Shown: positions 41,467 through 54,099, counted from the first letter of the stretch. The stretch is DNA of 64,000 nt from Cladosporium sp. IMV 00045 (GCA_001931905.2 MSJI02000740.1:45772-109771), one strand, 5' to 3'. A program made the numbers and translations. The notes: generated by a model from the sequence alone, not told the origin.

Positions 41467-44400
41467 GGCCGTCCGCAGGATGCTGCAGCATCTCTGCGCT
41501 GGCCCCAATAGCCGGAACAGTATCGTCGGCGCGTCGTAAGGCGTGTTTGCTGCAACCACAAGAAAGCCGTCGCGTCAAATGAGATGTCGTTACGTTTGTG
41601 CCAGTGAAAGTCGTGGCGTATCACCAAAAAGGAAAGGTGCAAGCGCACCGCCGATCCTTCGGAGAATTGTGGATCTTGATGGTCGGTGTCTGTGCAGCGA
41701 TACCCACCATAGCGAACATGGGGCAGGAAGCTTGACCTCACTTCACCAGATGTGATGATATGGGCCTTCTGTGCTTGTCAAAATAAAGGCGATATAATTT
41801 TTACTGGACAACCGCAGATCGCGGTCTCTGTACAGTCGTTTGGTGAAACTCAAGTTTGCGATCTCTACTTGCGATTCTCGGTGCAGATTGCTACCTGGAG
41901 GCGAACTAATGAATGAAGCATCACTGCAAAGCATCAAGGCCGATCCATGCTGATAAGTCTTTTGTGTCTGCTCATCCTCCTCTTGTCCCTTCCTCTCAAG
42001 CACAAGCATGCTGGTGTTTTTGCAAACGCTTTCCACCGCCTCTGCAGAAACCTCCAATCGCACACATGCTGACTTCGCGGTGTCCGCAATCGTAGTTACG
42101 TGATTGAGCGTTCTGTCGCTCACCAAGAGACTCCTCTCCTTCGTTTTGTTTGATCCTCCATCTTGATCTGGCTCTTCATGCTCGCGCCGTGTGTCAATTT
42201 GCTGTCCGCTGGTTCTTCCTCTCCCCCATGCTCGTTGGCAGGCGCTCTAAGTAGCCCGGGTAGACTGCACTCTTGTAGATGGGGGTACGGTAAGGTGGCA
42301 CGAGCAGCGCAATGAGGACGCAAAGCATTTGGTAGATCGAAGAGCGTATTTGGGAGACTTGTTGCGCCGTTATGTTGATCATGTGGTCTTGAAGATGCGT
42401 CTTCCTCGCTTCAGTGCTGCGACAGCGCTGGCGGCGGCATGCAGTCTACGCCTTTCTAATCAGTCATAAGAACTAGCCATGGATGCGCAGGTCTCACGCA
42501 GTAGCTGGATAGTGAGCAATTACAGTACTTGAAGTGATGAGGAGTGACAATGTACAAGACGGCGATGGTGGTTCACATCTTACAAGTTCATCACTGCATC
42601 ACTCCCTAACACGCATGCGACCGGCGGCAGAACTCGAGGGCAGGCACGCGATCACAACACAAAGCACGGCACAATACACACAATGCACACAAAACTCACG
42701 AACATACTCTTCTCCAAGCACTTGCAGAGCTGCAAGAACATGATGAAAAAGCAACGGAAATGTATGCAAGCCAATGGGTGGCAGCCCGTCCCTACATGTC
42801 ATGGCCACAAGCCAGAAGGCAGACCACAACATGCATTGACAAAGGAGCTTGCAATTTGATCTAGGATCACCAGCCGGGAAACAATCTATGAGAAAGATTG
42901 CATCCAATGACCGAGAGGGGCAGCACCCTCAGATGACCCATGCAGCAAAAAAAGATCCCCACACCTGTAAAAACATTCGTTAGTAGTGTCTGCCAAAAGA
43001 GGGGGAGGGGATGTGGAAGGAAGAAGGAAGGAAAAGTTGGTGGGGGGAAGGCGTTTTTAATCTCTCGACCTGACCGGTGCTTGGCACCGAACACGTGACC
43101 GGTCTAGAGTCATCTATGAACTTCCATGGTTGCTGTGCAGAGTGGTTGGGAGGTCTGGTAAAGAAGGTACGAACGGAGTTGAGCCTGAGGCGGAGATTAG
43201 CTCATATGCGCCGAACTGCGACGCATCAATGATCGCTTGTACGCGTTCACGACTCCTAGTTCCATCGGTTCGAGCTCGAGAGACATGATCGGCTTGTCAA
43301 AGACGAGAACAGCATCTGGTTGTTCTGGAAGATGAGGCCGAAGAGTGCCAACGACGTAGCACATTGGAAAGTGACGAGATCGTGAATCCCGCTGGACGTT
43401 CGAAAACCCGTCCATTCATCAGTCCGCTCGGGTCACGTTGACGGTGATGTGCGTAGAATGGACAGTAGCAAGTTTTGAACCGCATGCGAAAGACACCGTA
43501 GTCCTCAGCATTGGATGTATCGATATCGACGTTATGTAGAAAGTCTCAGCACCAATCTTTGATAGTGCATTGGGGGCGGAGACGCAAGACCTCGATACCG
43601 CTCAAACTGTGAGAGCATCGTCGGCTTAGGCACGATTCATATCTTGAGCCCGGTCCATGACATCCCCCCTTCGCTTCTCAGAAGGAGATAGTCAAGCTTT
43701 TCCTACAGCGTGTGGATGACAGCGATGGAAAGTACTGAGCGCGCAAAAACATCAAACATCACAGCAACTTATCATCATCATTCAAAGCAAGCAATACGAT
43801 CTACACGTCCCACATTCGTTCCTCAAGCCAAAGCTCTTGCGGCGGGTCAACTTGATTCTCCGAACTGACTTCATTACAAATAACTTATGCGCATTGTTTA
43901 GCTTGCGCTGAGAAACGCGGTAAGGCATGACAATGTCTAAGTCAACGCGATGATGCATGATGGTGCAGCACACGCGTTTGGTGAGATACGATGAGCCTAC
44001 TTGCTCGATGCTGAGCAGCTTGTTTTGAAACGTGGATTACGCCTCGTTGGAGCTCCCTGAAGACTGATTTGTCAAACTCTCAATTGAGCTGAGAGTTCTT
44101 CAGCTCGCTCTTTGTTCGGGATATTGTTGGGTAGCAAGAACTATGGTGCAACGCAGCGTGTCAACAATATGTGCTTAGATGGCAGTCACAGTATCATCGT
44201 GGTAGTCAACAACGACGAGAATGCGGGCATTGCTCGATTTCAGATGTAGAACAGCGGCTGTGTTTCTTGGTGAACCATGTGGAAAACAAAAGAATTCCCC
44301 TTCATCGCGGTGTAGTGTCTCCTCACTCTTCCAAAGCCTCGCGTATCAGACCATCCTTGCTCTTCGATTCCTGGGAATGTCGTGCGGCTTGAAACACATT

Positions 44401-46926
44401 CTCCTCGACGATCCATCAAGTCGGAGATTTTAAAAGGGGTGAGGGTGTTTTGGGTTGACTCTTCCCGCGGATATGTTTGGTATGAGGTATCTGACCTGTG
44501 ATCAACTTAGTACTACGGCCCTGCTATCTGGCCCTCCGTTCACTCGTCTCCAGTAGATACCCTCGAGATGTCGCACAACAGATCTAGTGCATTCGCGGCA
44601 GTTATGAGGACTTGTGCGCAGTATCTCACTTATAGCGGTGGCAAAAGACCAGCAAACAAGCGCAAGGTCGAAAAACACGTGTTTGGAGCAGTCGAGAAGT
44701 CGTTGCTCGCAGACAAACGACCATGGTCGATTTGTAGTCTTTGTTTGGCTGTCTTGCAGAGAAGGCTGCGTAGCAAACACGAAGGTCCGTAAAGAGCGTT
44801 CTGGTCGCCATCTGCCTGCTTTTGACGTAGGCTCTGGTGCTTTCAGCGCGCTTCTGATCCTGGACAGTCGGCGGCATGATTGCAACACGATCTTGACGGC
44901 GGCGGTGATAAAGCGTTATGTCTTCCGGTAGTGGTCTGTGGATGATGTGGGTTGGCGATTTCTGAGTTTGTTGTGTTGCACCAGAGCTTTGCGTTGGATG
45001 TGTCTGATAAGGGAAAAGTTGCTCCAGCATGTTGTCGGCGTTGCTTCTCACGTTCTCGAACGCTCATTGATCTTACCATGACGTAGATGTTCCCTTTCTT
45101 GATCCTGGAAAACGAAAGACAACAGTCGAGCAATATCCCATTGAAAAACGCCACCATATTCCAGATCTGCAGATAGCTGAAATATATCAATGTGGTCTTC
45201 AAGCTCAAGAACACCTGCAGTTTGACAAAAAACCTTGCTTCCTGCGGCTTCGAGAGCATTTGCTTCGAATCTTATCTTCTTCAGTTATCGTCGCTTTTTT
45301 AATGCCTTCAAGGCTTCTCTCATCATGTAATTCGACGCGAAAACCGTGTGACTTGTCACTTTCTTCTTGCGATCTAAAGGCTTGCTGTGACGACTTGACA
45401 ACATCTGCTGACTCAATCCCTTGGTTGTCCCTAGTCGAGCTTGTATTTTACCGGTCAAATCGTATTCACTTCCTGCACTTGACGCTTGCGGATCTTGGTG
45501 ATTGTAATACTTGTCATTGCTGTATCTACCTAGGCTCTGTCTCCTACCACTCTGTGCTTGATGTCCTGCTTCCAACCTGCTTGATTGATCAGCAGATCTG
45601 CGTTGAAGCTGCGCAGCGAAACAGTGCATTCGAAAGTGTTTGCTGTTTGCTCTTTTGCTCTGTACTTCTGGCTCCACGGCGACTGTCCTTGTCAACTTCC
45701 CAGCTTCTCGCGCCTTAATGCTGTGGCAACTAAAGCCCATTTGCTAAGACTCCTATGACTCTTTTGGCTCTTTCCTCCCACTTGTAGTCACGCTCTCACC
45801 TGTAGGCGTTCTTGCTCGCAAAATGCTCGATTCTCGCTCGATTTTCAGTTACTCGCGACAGTGTATCATCGAGGACCGCCACACAGTCGTTGTCGTCGCT
45901 CACGCCTGTGGTTTTCGTTGATTTCGCAGTCCAGGCGACGCTCAGGGGTGACTTTCGCGCGTTCGCCGATCTTGAGTGTTCGCTGGCGCTTTTGATCGTA
46001 AGAACGGTTCGAGGGCGTGTTTGATCACGGTCGCATGGCTCTTTCGTGGTCTTCTCGTGCGCCGCAGCAGAGTCTCTTGTCTTGGTGAGACAAGGCGGTC
46101 TTGTGTGTTTGCTGGAGATCGATGCCTCGCACTTCGCTACGATCTTGGTCTTGCGCCCGTAGTCTACATGCCAGTCAAGATCACTTATCTGCGGTCGCGA
46201 GCAAGTCCGTCGCTCTCTCATCGCTGTGTTCGAGCCAGATCTGTATCTCTCGATTGCCCAATGCTGTTCAAAGCTGTGAGGTATCGCTGTGGGTGTCCTT
46301 GTCGCCCACCAGCGCTCTTAAGCGTCGATCTGGACTGCTCGTCGTCGTTAGAATGCTTGAAAAGCTGTCGGATGAAGACGCGACAAAGGTAGAAAGATGC
46401 TTCCCTTGATGGATCAGACCATTGATGAGTTGCGAGCAGTGTTGAGGAGTGATGTTTGGGTCTTCAGGTGGCGGTGGTGCTCTGGGGAGCCGCGCAAACG
46501 TCTCCTGAGGCTGTGGGTCAGGATTGAGCATATTCTCGAGGTCTTGTAAGTGAAAGTCACGCTGTACATCGTCTTGGAGAGTGTTTGAGGCCCTTCCGCC
46601 ACTGTTGTCGGTCTTGTCGCAGTCGCGCACCTCTCGCGGGTGTTCGAGATTGCGACGTCGAAGCCAGCGCAGCAGCACCAGCGTGCTTCATGATCGCTTC
46701 ACACCGCAATATTAAGCAACACCCTGCTGATATCGATCGGAGATTTGTTGTGTGGATTGTGTAGGTCTTCCTCTCGGTCCTCGTCAAATAAAAAATGTGT
46801 TTTGACCAACATGCGGAGGCTGGTGTAAGTGAACACCCAGTAACTCCCCAAGCGGAAGACATGAGGCTCCGCTTCGACCACCACCTCATTCATCACGACG
46901 CCAATACAATACAGGTCATCACCATG
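41467..46926. other. Gene-poor block, first part
   Basis: Nothing in these 5.5 kb matches a family I know. The start should hold the SLX4 promoter. Frames of 100-150 codons exist on both strands, often overlapping. On the minus strand between about 44.6 and 46.9 kb several look protein-like but shift frame and meet stops, for example a 220-codon frame from 45740 to 45079 broken by one TAA at 45287-45285. They could be relics of one decayed gene or chance frames. Confidence 0.35.
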
Positions 46927-47077
46927 TCAAAAATCAACCACGTTGTATGAAAACAGTTGTAGTATCAAAAAAATCTCCGTGCAAAATAAGATATACTTTA
47001 TATTGACAAAAGAGAACCCCCCCAGCCCCACCCGGGCTGAGAGGTAAGAGAAACCCGGCGTGGATTTACTGCTTGCG

Positions 47078-47178
47078 GGTTTGAACCCCCTACGTGTAGT
47101 ATTTGTTAGCACTTTTCAGCTTAATCGTTACAAAGCAAATTACAAAGGAAATCTATCTACGTTCTAACCACTAAGCTA
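47078..47178 (-). other. tRNA-like promoter boxes, possible SINE or tRNA relic
   Basis: On the minus strand TAGCTTAGTGG (47178-47168) fits the pol III A box, and GGGTTCAAACC (47088-47078) resembles a B box. The 80-nt spacing is too long for an intronless tRNA. The D-arm pairing is spoiled by C-to-T and G-to-A type changes (GCTT/GAAC), and no matching acceptor stem follows. A similar GGGTTCAACCC lies at 47287-47297. It is best read as a degraded tRNA-derived element. Confidence 0.3.
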
Positions 47179-47195
47179 CCTATGCTATCTAGGGT

Positions 47196-47224
47196 GGCCC
47201 CGGGAAGGTGGTTTTCCCGGGGCC
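47196..47224. repeat. Perfect 11-bp GC-rich hairpin
   Basis: An exact inverted repeat: GGCCCCGGGAA (47196-47206), a 7-nt loop GGTGGTT, and TTCCCGGGGCC (47214-47224). It lies just upstream, on the minus strand, of the tRNA-like A box. It could be a terminal structure of a mobile element or a transcription-blocking hairpin. Confidence 0.8.
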
Positions 47225-49347
47225 GACAGGACATTGAATTGACACATTAAATACACTGTATTAGTGGCATACCATCCCTAGCACACAGGGTTGAACCCCT
47301 GCGTACCAAGACATCAAGACAACATTAGGTCCAACCGTTTGGTGCACCTTCGGAGACGCACTCAACAACCCTCCTGATCCAGCATCAACCCATACCATTG
47401 TGTTCTGACAGCGATGCAGAAGTGCGTAGATGCTGCACATCTTCGCACAAGCAAGCTTGTTCCGACCGTAGAGCGGCATTGGCTCCTAGCAAGGAGTCAC
47501 TCCGGCTGCGACCTGGTTCTGCGCCCGTCGGCCTCCTTGTTCCTCTGCAATCGCTTGCCAACCAACAAACGATAACCCACTTTGTCTTGTAGACGCAAAG
47601 CTGACGAAGACATCGCACGCAACAGCAAAGATGTCCTCTGCAACACCTATGTCTCGAGAAGGACCAGGTCGGGATGCGAACCAAGCACTGAACGGGCGCA
47701 AAGCAGCGCCAGATCTCTGCATACTGCACTGAACACGCCTGGGACGCAGATGGCCACTCAACGCAACTGCTACGATCGCCGCAAGCAGCGGGAGTCGCAC
47801 GTTCTATCGAGCTCCTTTGATGGGCAGCATCTGTCGCAAACAGCGAGCGATATTGCGCATCGCATCCACAGCAGACGATGCCCGCTCTCGAGGACGGCAA
47901 GCACCCATAGGAATCGATGACAGGAAGCAACTTGATTCAACAATCCGCTCAAGTAACATGATCCGAGGCTTCTGAATTGACTGCGACAGCAATCACGACG
48001 GCAAAGTCCAGAGCGAAAGAAGTCCCAGCAGTTTTGCTCCCACAATATCAGGAGGACAGCAGTCCAAGTCGCAGTACCTTTCTTGTCTCAAAGCGAAGTC
48101 GGCCAGAGACTGCGTCCAGCAAGGGAGACATAAGAACGGACAACAAAGAAGCGACGGCTTCAACAGAGAGGGGAGCAACGCGTTCTTGTCGGGGGACAGC
48201 GGCAAGTTCAACACTGAAGCCCGCTTTGTGCCTTGTGGAAAGAAGACGGCCAGTAAGGTATCCTAGCCGGAAGACCTTGGAAAGTGGCAGACCACGCTTT
48301 CGGGCATACCCACCACAGGCAGCGTCCAGGGGAAATCCAGACCAAGAACCTCGCCTTTGAACGATGAGCATCCCGATGGTTACGCCTCTCCGGAGGCTTC
48401 ACGTGTTTTCTGCTCTGAGACAGGAAGGCAAGGACGCGTGAACAGACAACCTAGAAAGACCAGCGACCTTTGAACTTGATAGAGCCCAGGAACTAGCATA
48501 CACCGGATTCAAACCACTGGAGAAGCTGAGGAAGTTGACCACGGCGCGTCTAGACGCATGCGAGGAAGCAGACAGGACAAGCGGGCTCTCTCCGAAAAGG
48601 GTAGCGAGACTGTCGTGACCAAGCCCTTTGATCACGCGAAGTACACCCAGCGACGAAGTCTCAAAGTAGAATTCGGAAGGCAGCAGGCCCCAGGCCAGCC
48701 TCTACAGTGAAATCCTGCGAACATACAGTGTCATGCTGGTCGACACGTATCCACGTCCAGCGCATACCCTGCGTATACGTCATGGTCCGATCATGTGCAC
48801 CGTTTCGTTGGCATGTCGTCTGCCCGTGCGAGGCCAGCTCAGGTCTCCAGTGAAGCCAGGGTGAAGTCCAGATGAAGCATCAAAGTGAAGCTGAGATCCA
48901 ACTCAGCGTAATGATGGGTCCAGGGATGTGAAAGAGTCATATTGAACACAATATGTGATGAATCAAGATTTTCCTCCATGATGGAGAAGAGATGAAGTCC
49001 AAGTAAGGTATGCAGACTTCGCGGGCCAGAAAGCGGGAGCTATACCCACATCACCCACGCTTTCTGCAGCCAAATTTCCACCAAGTCCAGCCGGGCTGAC
49101 CCACCGACCCTCTCACCGAGGCAGCTGATCACGTCTTTGGCGGTGCGGAGTCAGAGCCATATTACTACTACCTGCTCCGTGCTGCTGCACTCTGCCACTT
49201 TCATGATGGACACCGGCTGTACACGTGCGGAAGCGCGTGGTCAAATCTCTTTGCTTCTTTCAGACCTCCGTCTGAACCTTGCGACTGTGGCATACATGCC
49301 CTGAATCCAATCAGACGCAGCTACACCTCGTTGCACTGGAGTCCAGC
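47225..49347. other. Gene-poor block, second part
   Basis: About 2.1 kb with no recognised gene. Several open frames of 60-180 codons overlap on opposite strands. The final part should hold the promoter of the downstream MFS gene. Short repeats of the kind TGAAGTCCA occur near 48.86-49.0 kb but form no clear array. Confidence 0.4.
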
Positions 49348-51353
49348 ATGGCTTCGACGTTGAGGCAGGGTCGCCGTGAGCGCAAGCTGCCGGTACAGCA
49401 GTTGGCCATTCTTGGTAAGCCATACCGTCCCATTCGACCAGAACGCATGGCGTCTTACACTTCGTTTCCTCAGCCGTCTGCCGTTTCGCCGAGCCTATAG
49501 CGACCACCTCCCTCTTCCCGTACCTCCCAGAGATGATCCGCAGCTTCAATGTTCCCCAAAACGAAGTTGGGAAATGGGCTGGTATCTGCGCGGCCGTGTT
49601 CTCTCTATCGCAAGCCACGTTCGGCGTTGCCTGGGGGCGCTTCTCAGACACCCACGGCCGCAAATCTGCAATTCTCCTTGGGCTGACGGCTACGATGGTC
49701 ACCAGTATCATGTGGGGATTCAGTACGAACTTGGCTGTGGCGATCACTGCGAGAGTACTTGCTGGAGCTGGAAACGGAAATGTCGGAATAATTAGAACCA
49801 CTGTTGCGGAGATGGTTCCATTTAAAGAGTTGCAGCCCAGGGCCTTCAGCTTGATGCCTCTGGTATGGAATATCGGAAGTATCTTTGGGCCAAGTATCGG
49901 AGGAGCTCTTGCAAATCCTCTAGATGTGGCGCCTGGTGAAAAAATCGAAGGTGGTAGCTTGTTCGAGAGATATCCATATGCGCTGCCAAACATCGTTTCT
50001 GCGATCTTTTTCGCGGTAGGAATTACAACCGGGCTGCTCTACTTGGAAGAGACCTTGGAGACGAAACGAGGCCAACGCGACTACGGATTGATCCTGGGAC
50101 GAAAGCTCAATAGCTTGACGCTGAAATTTGTCGCGAAAGTGAAGTCTGCTATTGGCCTGCAGGGCAAATCTTCCAAGCCAGAACAAGACGAGGCTGAGCC
50201 TCTCATCAAGGCACAGGACGAAGAGTGTGCACTCCCGGAACAGCCCATCAAGCGACAGCCCCCTCCTCCCTCATGGCGCGAGGTCCTCAACCGCCAGGCT
50301 GTCATCAACCTGATCACGTATACCCTTCTTGCAGGCCACACCATGGCATTCGACCAGCTTCTGCCCGTGTTCATGCAGTACCCGCCTGTCAAACCTGACT
50401 TTCACCTTGAAAACCCCATCAAGTTCTCCGGTGGATTTGGTCTGCACCATTTTACCATCGGGCTTCTGAGTACCTTCTACGGCGTTTTCGGCATGCTTGT
50501 ACAGTTCTTCCTCTTCCCGCAAATCGCACGACGCTATGGTGTGTTGTACTGCCTGAAATGGTGCGCTTGCGTCTTCCCTCTCTGCTACGTTGCCATGCCT
50601 TTCACGGCGCTCTTGCCAACACAAGAGTGGCAGGTCGGCGTGTGCTTCGCCATCATGTTGGTCAAATGCCTCTGTGGAATCTTTGCTTTCCCCAGCTCTA
50701 CGATCTTGTTGACGAACTCGGCGAGCAGTCTGCGAGTTCTCGGCACATTGAACGGGTTCGCGACGTCCTTTTCTGCTTGTGGAAGGGCACTTGGTCCGCT
50801 TTTGGCAGGCAGTATGTTTACTGTTGGAGTGGAGAGAGGCTATGTCATTGCACCTTGGTGGCTTCTTGCGGGCATTGGCTTCCTCGCTGCGGTGCCTGTC
50901 TTTTATCTCGTTGAGGGTGAAGGCTTCGGTGGAGACGAGGATGAAAATGGTCAGATCAGCGATGACGAAGACGAGGAAGAGGCAGAGGATCTCTTGCGTG
51001 CAGAAGCTCTGGAAGGGGAGGTCGAAGTTGCAGGAGGCAAACCAGGGCCGGTCTTCGTTGGCTCCCCGACTGAAGACGATGACGCGGCAGAGGAAGGTTA
51101 TGGTGCTGTTGGGCCACTGCTGTCTCGCACGACTACTCTTTCATCTACGGGCGCTGGACCTTCAAACAACTTGGACGACGCGATTTATCAGTCTCCGGTG
51201 CGCAGCAGAAGGAATTCTCGTGACCAAGGAGGACGCAGACTCTCGAGGAGAATGTCGATTCCCTTGGGAATGGGCAATCAAGCAATCTCGAGGAGATACA
51301 GCAGCAATCTCGGGCAGAGTCTTGGTAGTGCTGGCAGTTTCCATGGTCAGTAG
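49348..51353 (+). CDS. MFS transporter of the YCR023C / ZIFL-like group
   Basis: Predicted 12-helix major facilitator, probably in the vacuolar or plasma membrane, related to uncharacterised yeast YCR023C and to plant ZIFL carriers. Two exons (49348-49414, 49474-51353) give 648 residues. The 59-nt intron has a GTAAGC donor and a CCTCAG acceptor; splicing creates LPVQQLAILAVCRFAEPIAT, a signature of the group. The MFS loop motif is present as GRFSDTHGRKSAI. A long cytosolic loop between helices 6 and 7 is rich in Glu and Pro. The C-terminus carries a long acidic then Ser/Arg-rich tail (for example GDEDENGQISDDEDEEEAED), a likely site of regulation. Substrate unknown. No partner is apparent nearby. 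Confidence 0.88.
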
Positions 51354-51575
51354 GAGAAAATTGATGGCGAAAAGTTTGTCGAGCATGTAGGTCTTCGCCT
51401 TGCTTGCTGTTGCTATTGACGTATGTAGACTTGAGTGGTCAAAAAAGACATCTGTGCATTACGTCTTTGTATTTACATATATCTACATCAAGTATGGCGT
51501 ACAACATCTTTCACATCTTGCTCTCCACGCCATACCAATCCCAACGAAATGTCTAGAATAATATCCCTCCAAATA

Positions 51576-52679
51576 TCAACTAGATTTGCTCTTCGCCGCC
51601 GCCTTCCCACCAAACCACCCAAACGGACCGCCAGAAAGCACCACACTCTCCTGCGTCAAACCATCAACCATCACCATGAAAACATACGCACCAACTGCGG
51701 TGAAGAAATGCCACCATCCGTGAAATTCCAAAACAAAACCCCAAGGCATGCCCATCGCACGCTTCCAAGCAGTCAGCTGGGCGCAGTAGATGAAGTCGAG
51801 GTTCCAGAGAAGGTAGCCGAAGAGGAAGCATGCTGTGAGTGAGGTCAGAATACTTCAACACCGTCTCAAAGTGCTGATGAAATAGCTTACCGGCGCCGAA
51901 AATGCAAAGCCATCTGAGCATCTCCTTATCTTTCTGCATCTCAACTCGCTTTCGTATCAATGATCGCGTCTGGTAGATAACGAGCAAGATGAGGAAGAGG
52001 AAAGTGAGCTCGTGCACGACATGCTCGTCCATGTAGCTGTGGTAGATCGTCTCGATGCTAATGAAGGAGATCAACGTCAAGGCCACATTGCGGCTGTATC
52101 CCTCGCTCTGCCCATATGATGCTGCACGGTGAAGCACGCAGGCCGTGGCGACTTGCATGGACGTATCGTCCGCTGTTTATCATGGTCAGTAGGCTTTCAA
52201 CGAAGGCTAGGACGTTGATGAAACGTCTTTATCTACGACAACCAATGAGAGGGTCTCGTGCAAACTTACAAAGCTGTGCATAGTACTTCACAAGTCCGTG
52301 AAAGAGGGCTGAACATACGCCCACGAGAGCAAGGCCATAGTAGAGGCTATCCGCTGCCCATGTCGTTCTAGGCTCTCGCCGGCGGCGTTGGAGGCCTTGA
52401 TATGCGTAGTAAACTAGCTTGGGTTAGCCAAGGCGAAATAGAAACTTTGTACAGCGTGACATACCGTAAGCCAAGTTCGAGACAGTGTTGATGAACTCTC
52501 CGATCCATCCAGAGATTATGAAATCCTCCTCGCAGAAGCTGGGTAGATCATTGGTTAGCATGCAATTGGTATACTGTTGTCTGCACAATCAGATCGCCTT
52601 CGACTCACTCTGCTCTTGCGGTTCGGCCACCGAACACCGGCTCATGCGGAACCGAGCTGTACGAAATCGAGTAAGACAT
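51576..52679 (-). CDS. YPC1: Alkaline ceramidase (YPC1/YDC1 family)
   Basis: Predicted ER integral-membrane alkaline ceramidase, which splits phytoceramide or dihydroceramide into sphingoid base and fatty acid. Five exons (52679-52609, 52538-52465, 52413-52270, 52172-51891, 51832-51576) give 275 residues. The four introns are 70, 51, 97 and 58 nt, all GT-AG, and keep the frame. Diagnostic blocks are DFCEEDFIISGWIGEFINTVSN, read in order with later LVGVCSALFHGLVKYYAQLSDD and the final WNLDFIYCAQLTAW and FHGWWHFFTAVGAY, including metal-ligand histidines. The N-terminus is short and lacks the usual GYWGPPTST-like stretch, showing FGGRTARA instead. Another ATG lies one codon upstream. The family is firm; YPC1 versus YDC1 specificity is unknown. 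Confidence 0.9.
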
Positions 52680-53168
52680 CATCGGCAATGCTTCAGCGAT
52701 TCCTCCTTCTCAAAGGTTGTTGCTTTCGTTTACTTGGCTGACACCGCAGAATTGTACAGATCGACATGCGCACACGTGGGTGGCTGGCTGCCAAGCGGTT
52801 CGCAAAAGCAACGAGAATCGGGACAAGCGATTTGGAGATGGAGGGGGATGCTGCAAAGGAGCTTCCCACCTTCACTCTAGTCTACATCCATGCGGAGTTG
52901 TGGTATCGCAAATTTACGGTCTTCTGAACACATGGTCAGCTCACTGCACGGGAGGCGTGTTCCAGAAAGAAAGCTCAACACCTCTGTTAAGTACATTTCC
53001 CGAACCTCTAACCTCGGGCGACGATTGTGCGTCATGCTCTCTGTGCGGAGACATCACAAACGCAAATGATGCTGTATTGATACGATGCTTGTTCTTAGGC
53101 ACACTTCATTGACCTAGTACTTGACATCGAGCCTTGCTCCCCTACACTGAAGACTAATCCACCCCGCC
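52680..53168. promoter_or_regulatory. Divergent promoter ceramidase / dehydrogenase
   Basis: A 489-bp interval between divergently transcribed genes. No clear factor sites were assigned. Short frames here have no domains. Confidence 0.5.
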
Positions 53169-53915
53169 ATGACACTCAACATCCTAGTGACAGGCGCCAG
53201 TCGCGGCATAGGCAAAGCCACAGCCCTCCTAGCAGGCAAACGCGGCTGGAACATAGGAGTCAATTACCTTAACAGCGCCAAAGGAGCAGAAGAAACCGCC
53301 TCTTCAATCAAAGCCTCCGGCGGAAACGCCAAAACACTACAAGGCGACATGTCCAAAGAAGACGACGTGCTGCGAGTCTTCGACGAGATGGAGGAAGCCT
53401 TTGGACCACTTCACGGCGTCGTAGTCAACGCCGGCGTGACCGCGCCTATTATGCAACTGTCCGAAATGAGCGCCGAAAGACTCAAAAGCGTCTTCGACAC
53501 CAACGTCTTCGGAGCATACCTGTGCGCACGCGAAGCCGCGCGCCGCCTGCCCAAAACACCCGGCGAGACAAGCCGGAGCATCGTCTTCGTGTCCTCAGCA
53601 GCTGCGCGTCTGGGCTCTCCGAACGAATACGTTGACTACGCGGGCTCGAAAGGCGCTATTGACACGCTGACGATTGGTCTGAGTAAGGAATTGGGACCGA
53701 AGAGCGTCCGCGTCAACGGGGTAAGGCCTGGGATCATTCGGACCGATATTCACGCTGCGTCTGGGGATGCGGGCAGGGTGGAAAGGTTGGGGAATGCGGC
53801 GCCTATGGGGAGAGCTGGGGAGGCGGAGGAGGTTGCGGAGGCGATTGTTTGGCTGACTTCACCTCAGGCGAGCTATACGACAGGCAGTGTTATTGATGTT
53901 GCTGGTGGAAGGTAG
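53169..53915 (+). CDS. Short-chain dehydrogenase/reductase (classical SDR)
   Basis: Predicted cytosolic NAD(P)-dependent oxidoreductase of the classical SDR family, close to glucose-1-dehydrogenase or YgfF-like enzymes. It is intron-free with 248 residues, the standard length. The cofactor motif is TGASRGIG (about 8-15), followed by GDMSKEDD and NAG (in VVNAGVT near 88-90). The catalytic residues are Ser in SSAAARLGS and the YxxxK motif in DYAGSKGA. The C-terminal VRPGIIRTDI and the last segment YTTGSVIDVAGGR are typical. A basic residue after the Gly-rich motif (Arg12) fits NADPH, though this is a guess. The substrate is unknown. It diverges from the alkaline ceramidase gene with no apparent functional link. 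Confidence 0.9.
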   Translation: MTLNILVTGASRGIGKATALLAGKRGWNIGVNYLNSAKGAEETASSIKASGGNAKTLQGDMSKEDDVLRVFDEMEEAFGPLHGVVVNAGVTAPIMQLSEMSAERLKSVFDTNVFGAYLCAREAARRLPKTPGETSRSIVFVSSAAARLGSPNEYVDYAGSKGAIDTLTIGLSKELGPKSVRVNGVRPGIIRTDIHAASGDAGRVERLGNAAPMGRAGEAEEVAEAIVWLTSPQASYTTGSVIDVAGGR

Positions 53916-54099
53916 TTTGGGCATCAAATTCTCACTCCTGTGATATGAGGAATTCATGGCAGTTTTTCACGCCTAATTCCACGTCAAGGAAACGGCTGGG
54001 TTGATGTAAAAATGCTCGCTAGAGCAGAGTAAATACGTATATTTATGGTTGAGATGCAACTGGCGTATCTAAGTGAATCGCCAAAACTTCCCTCGCAGT

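Noticed and set aside
45260..45718. 152-codon plus-strand frame
   Set aside because: Hydrophobic mix without a domain, opposite a similarly long minus-strand frame; length is expected by chance in this block.
47078..47178. Functional intron-containing tRNA gene
   Set aside because: D-arm pairing is broken, no acceptor-stem complement is present, and A-B box spacing is poor.
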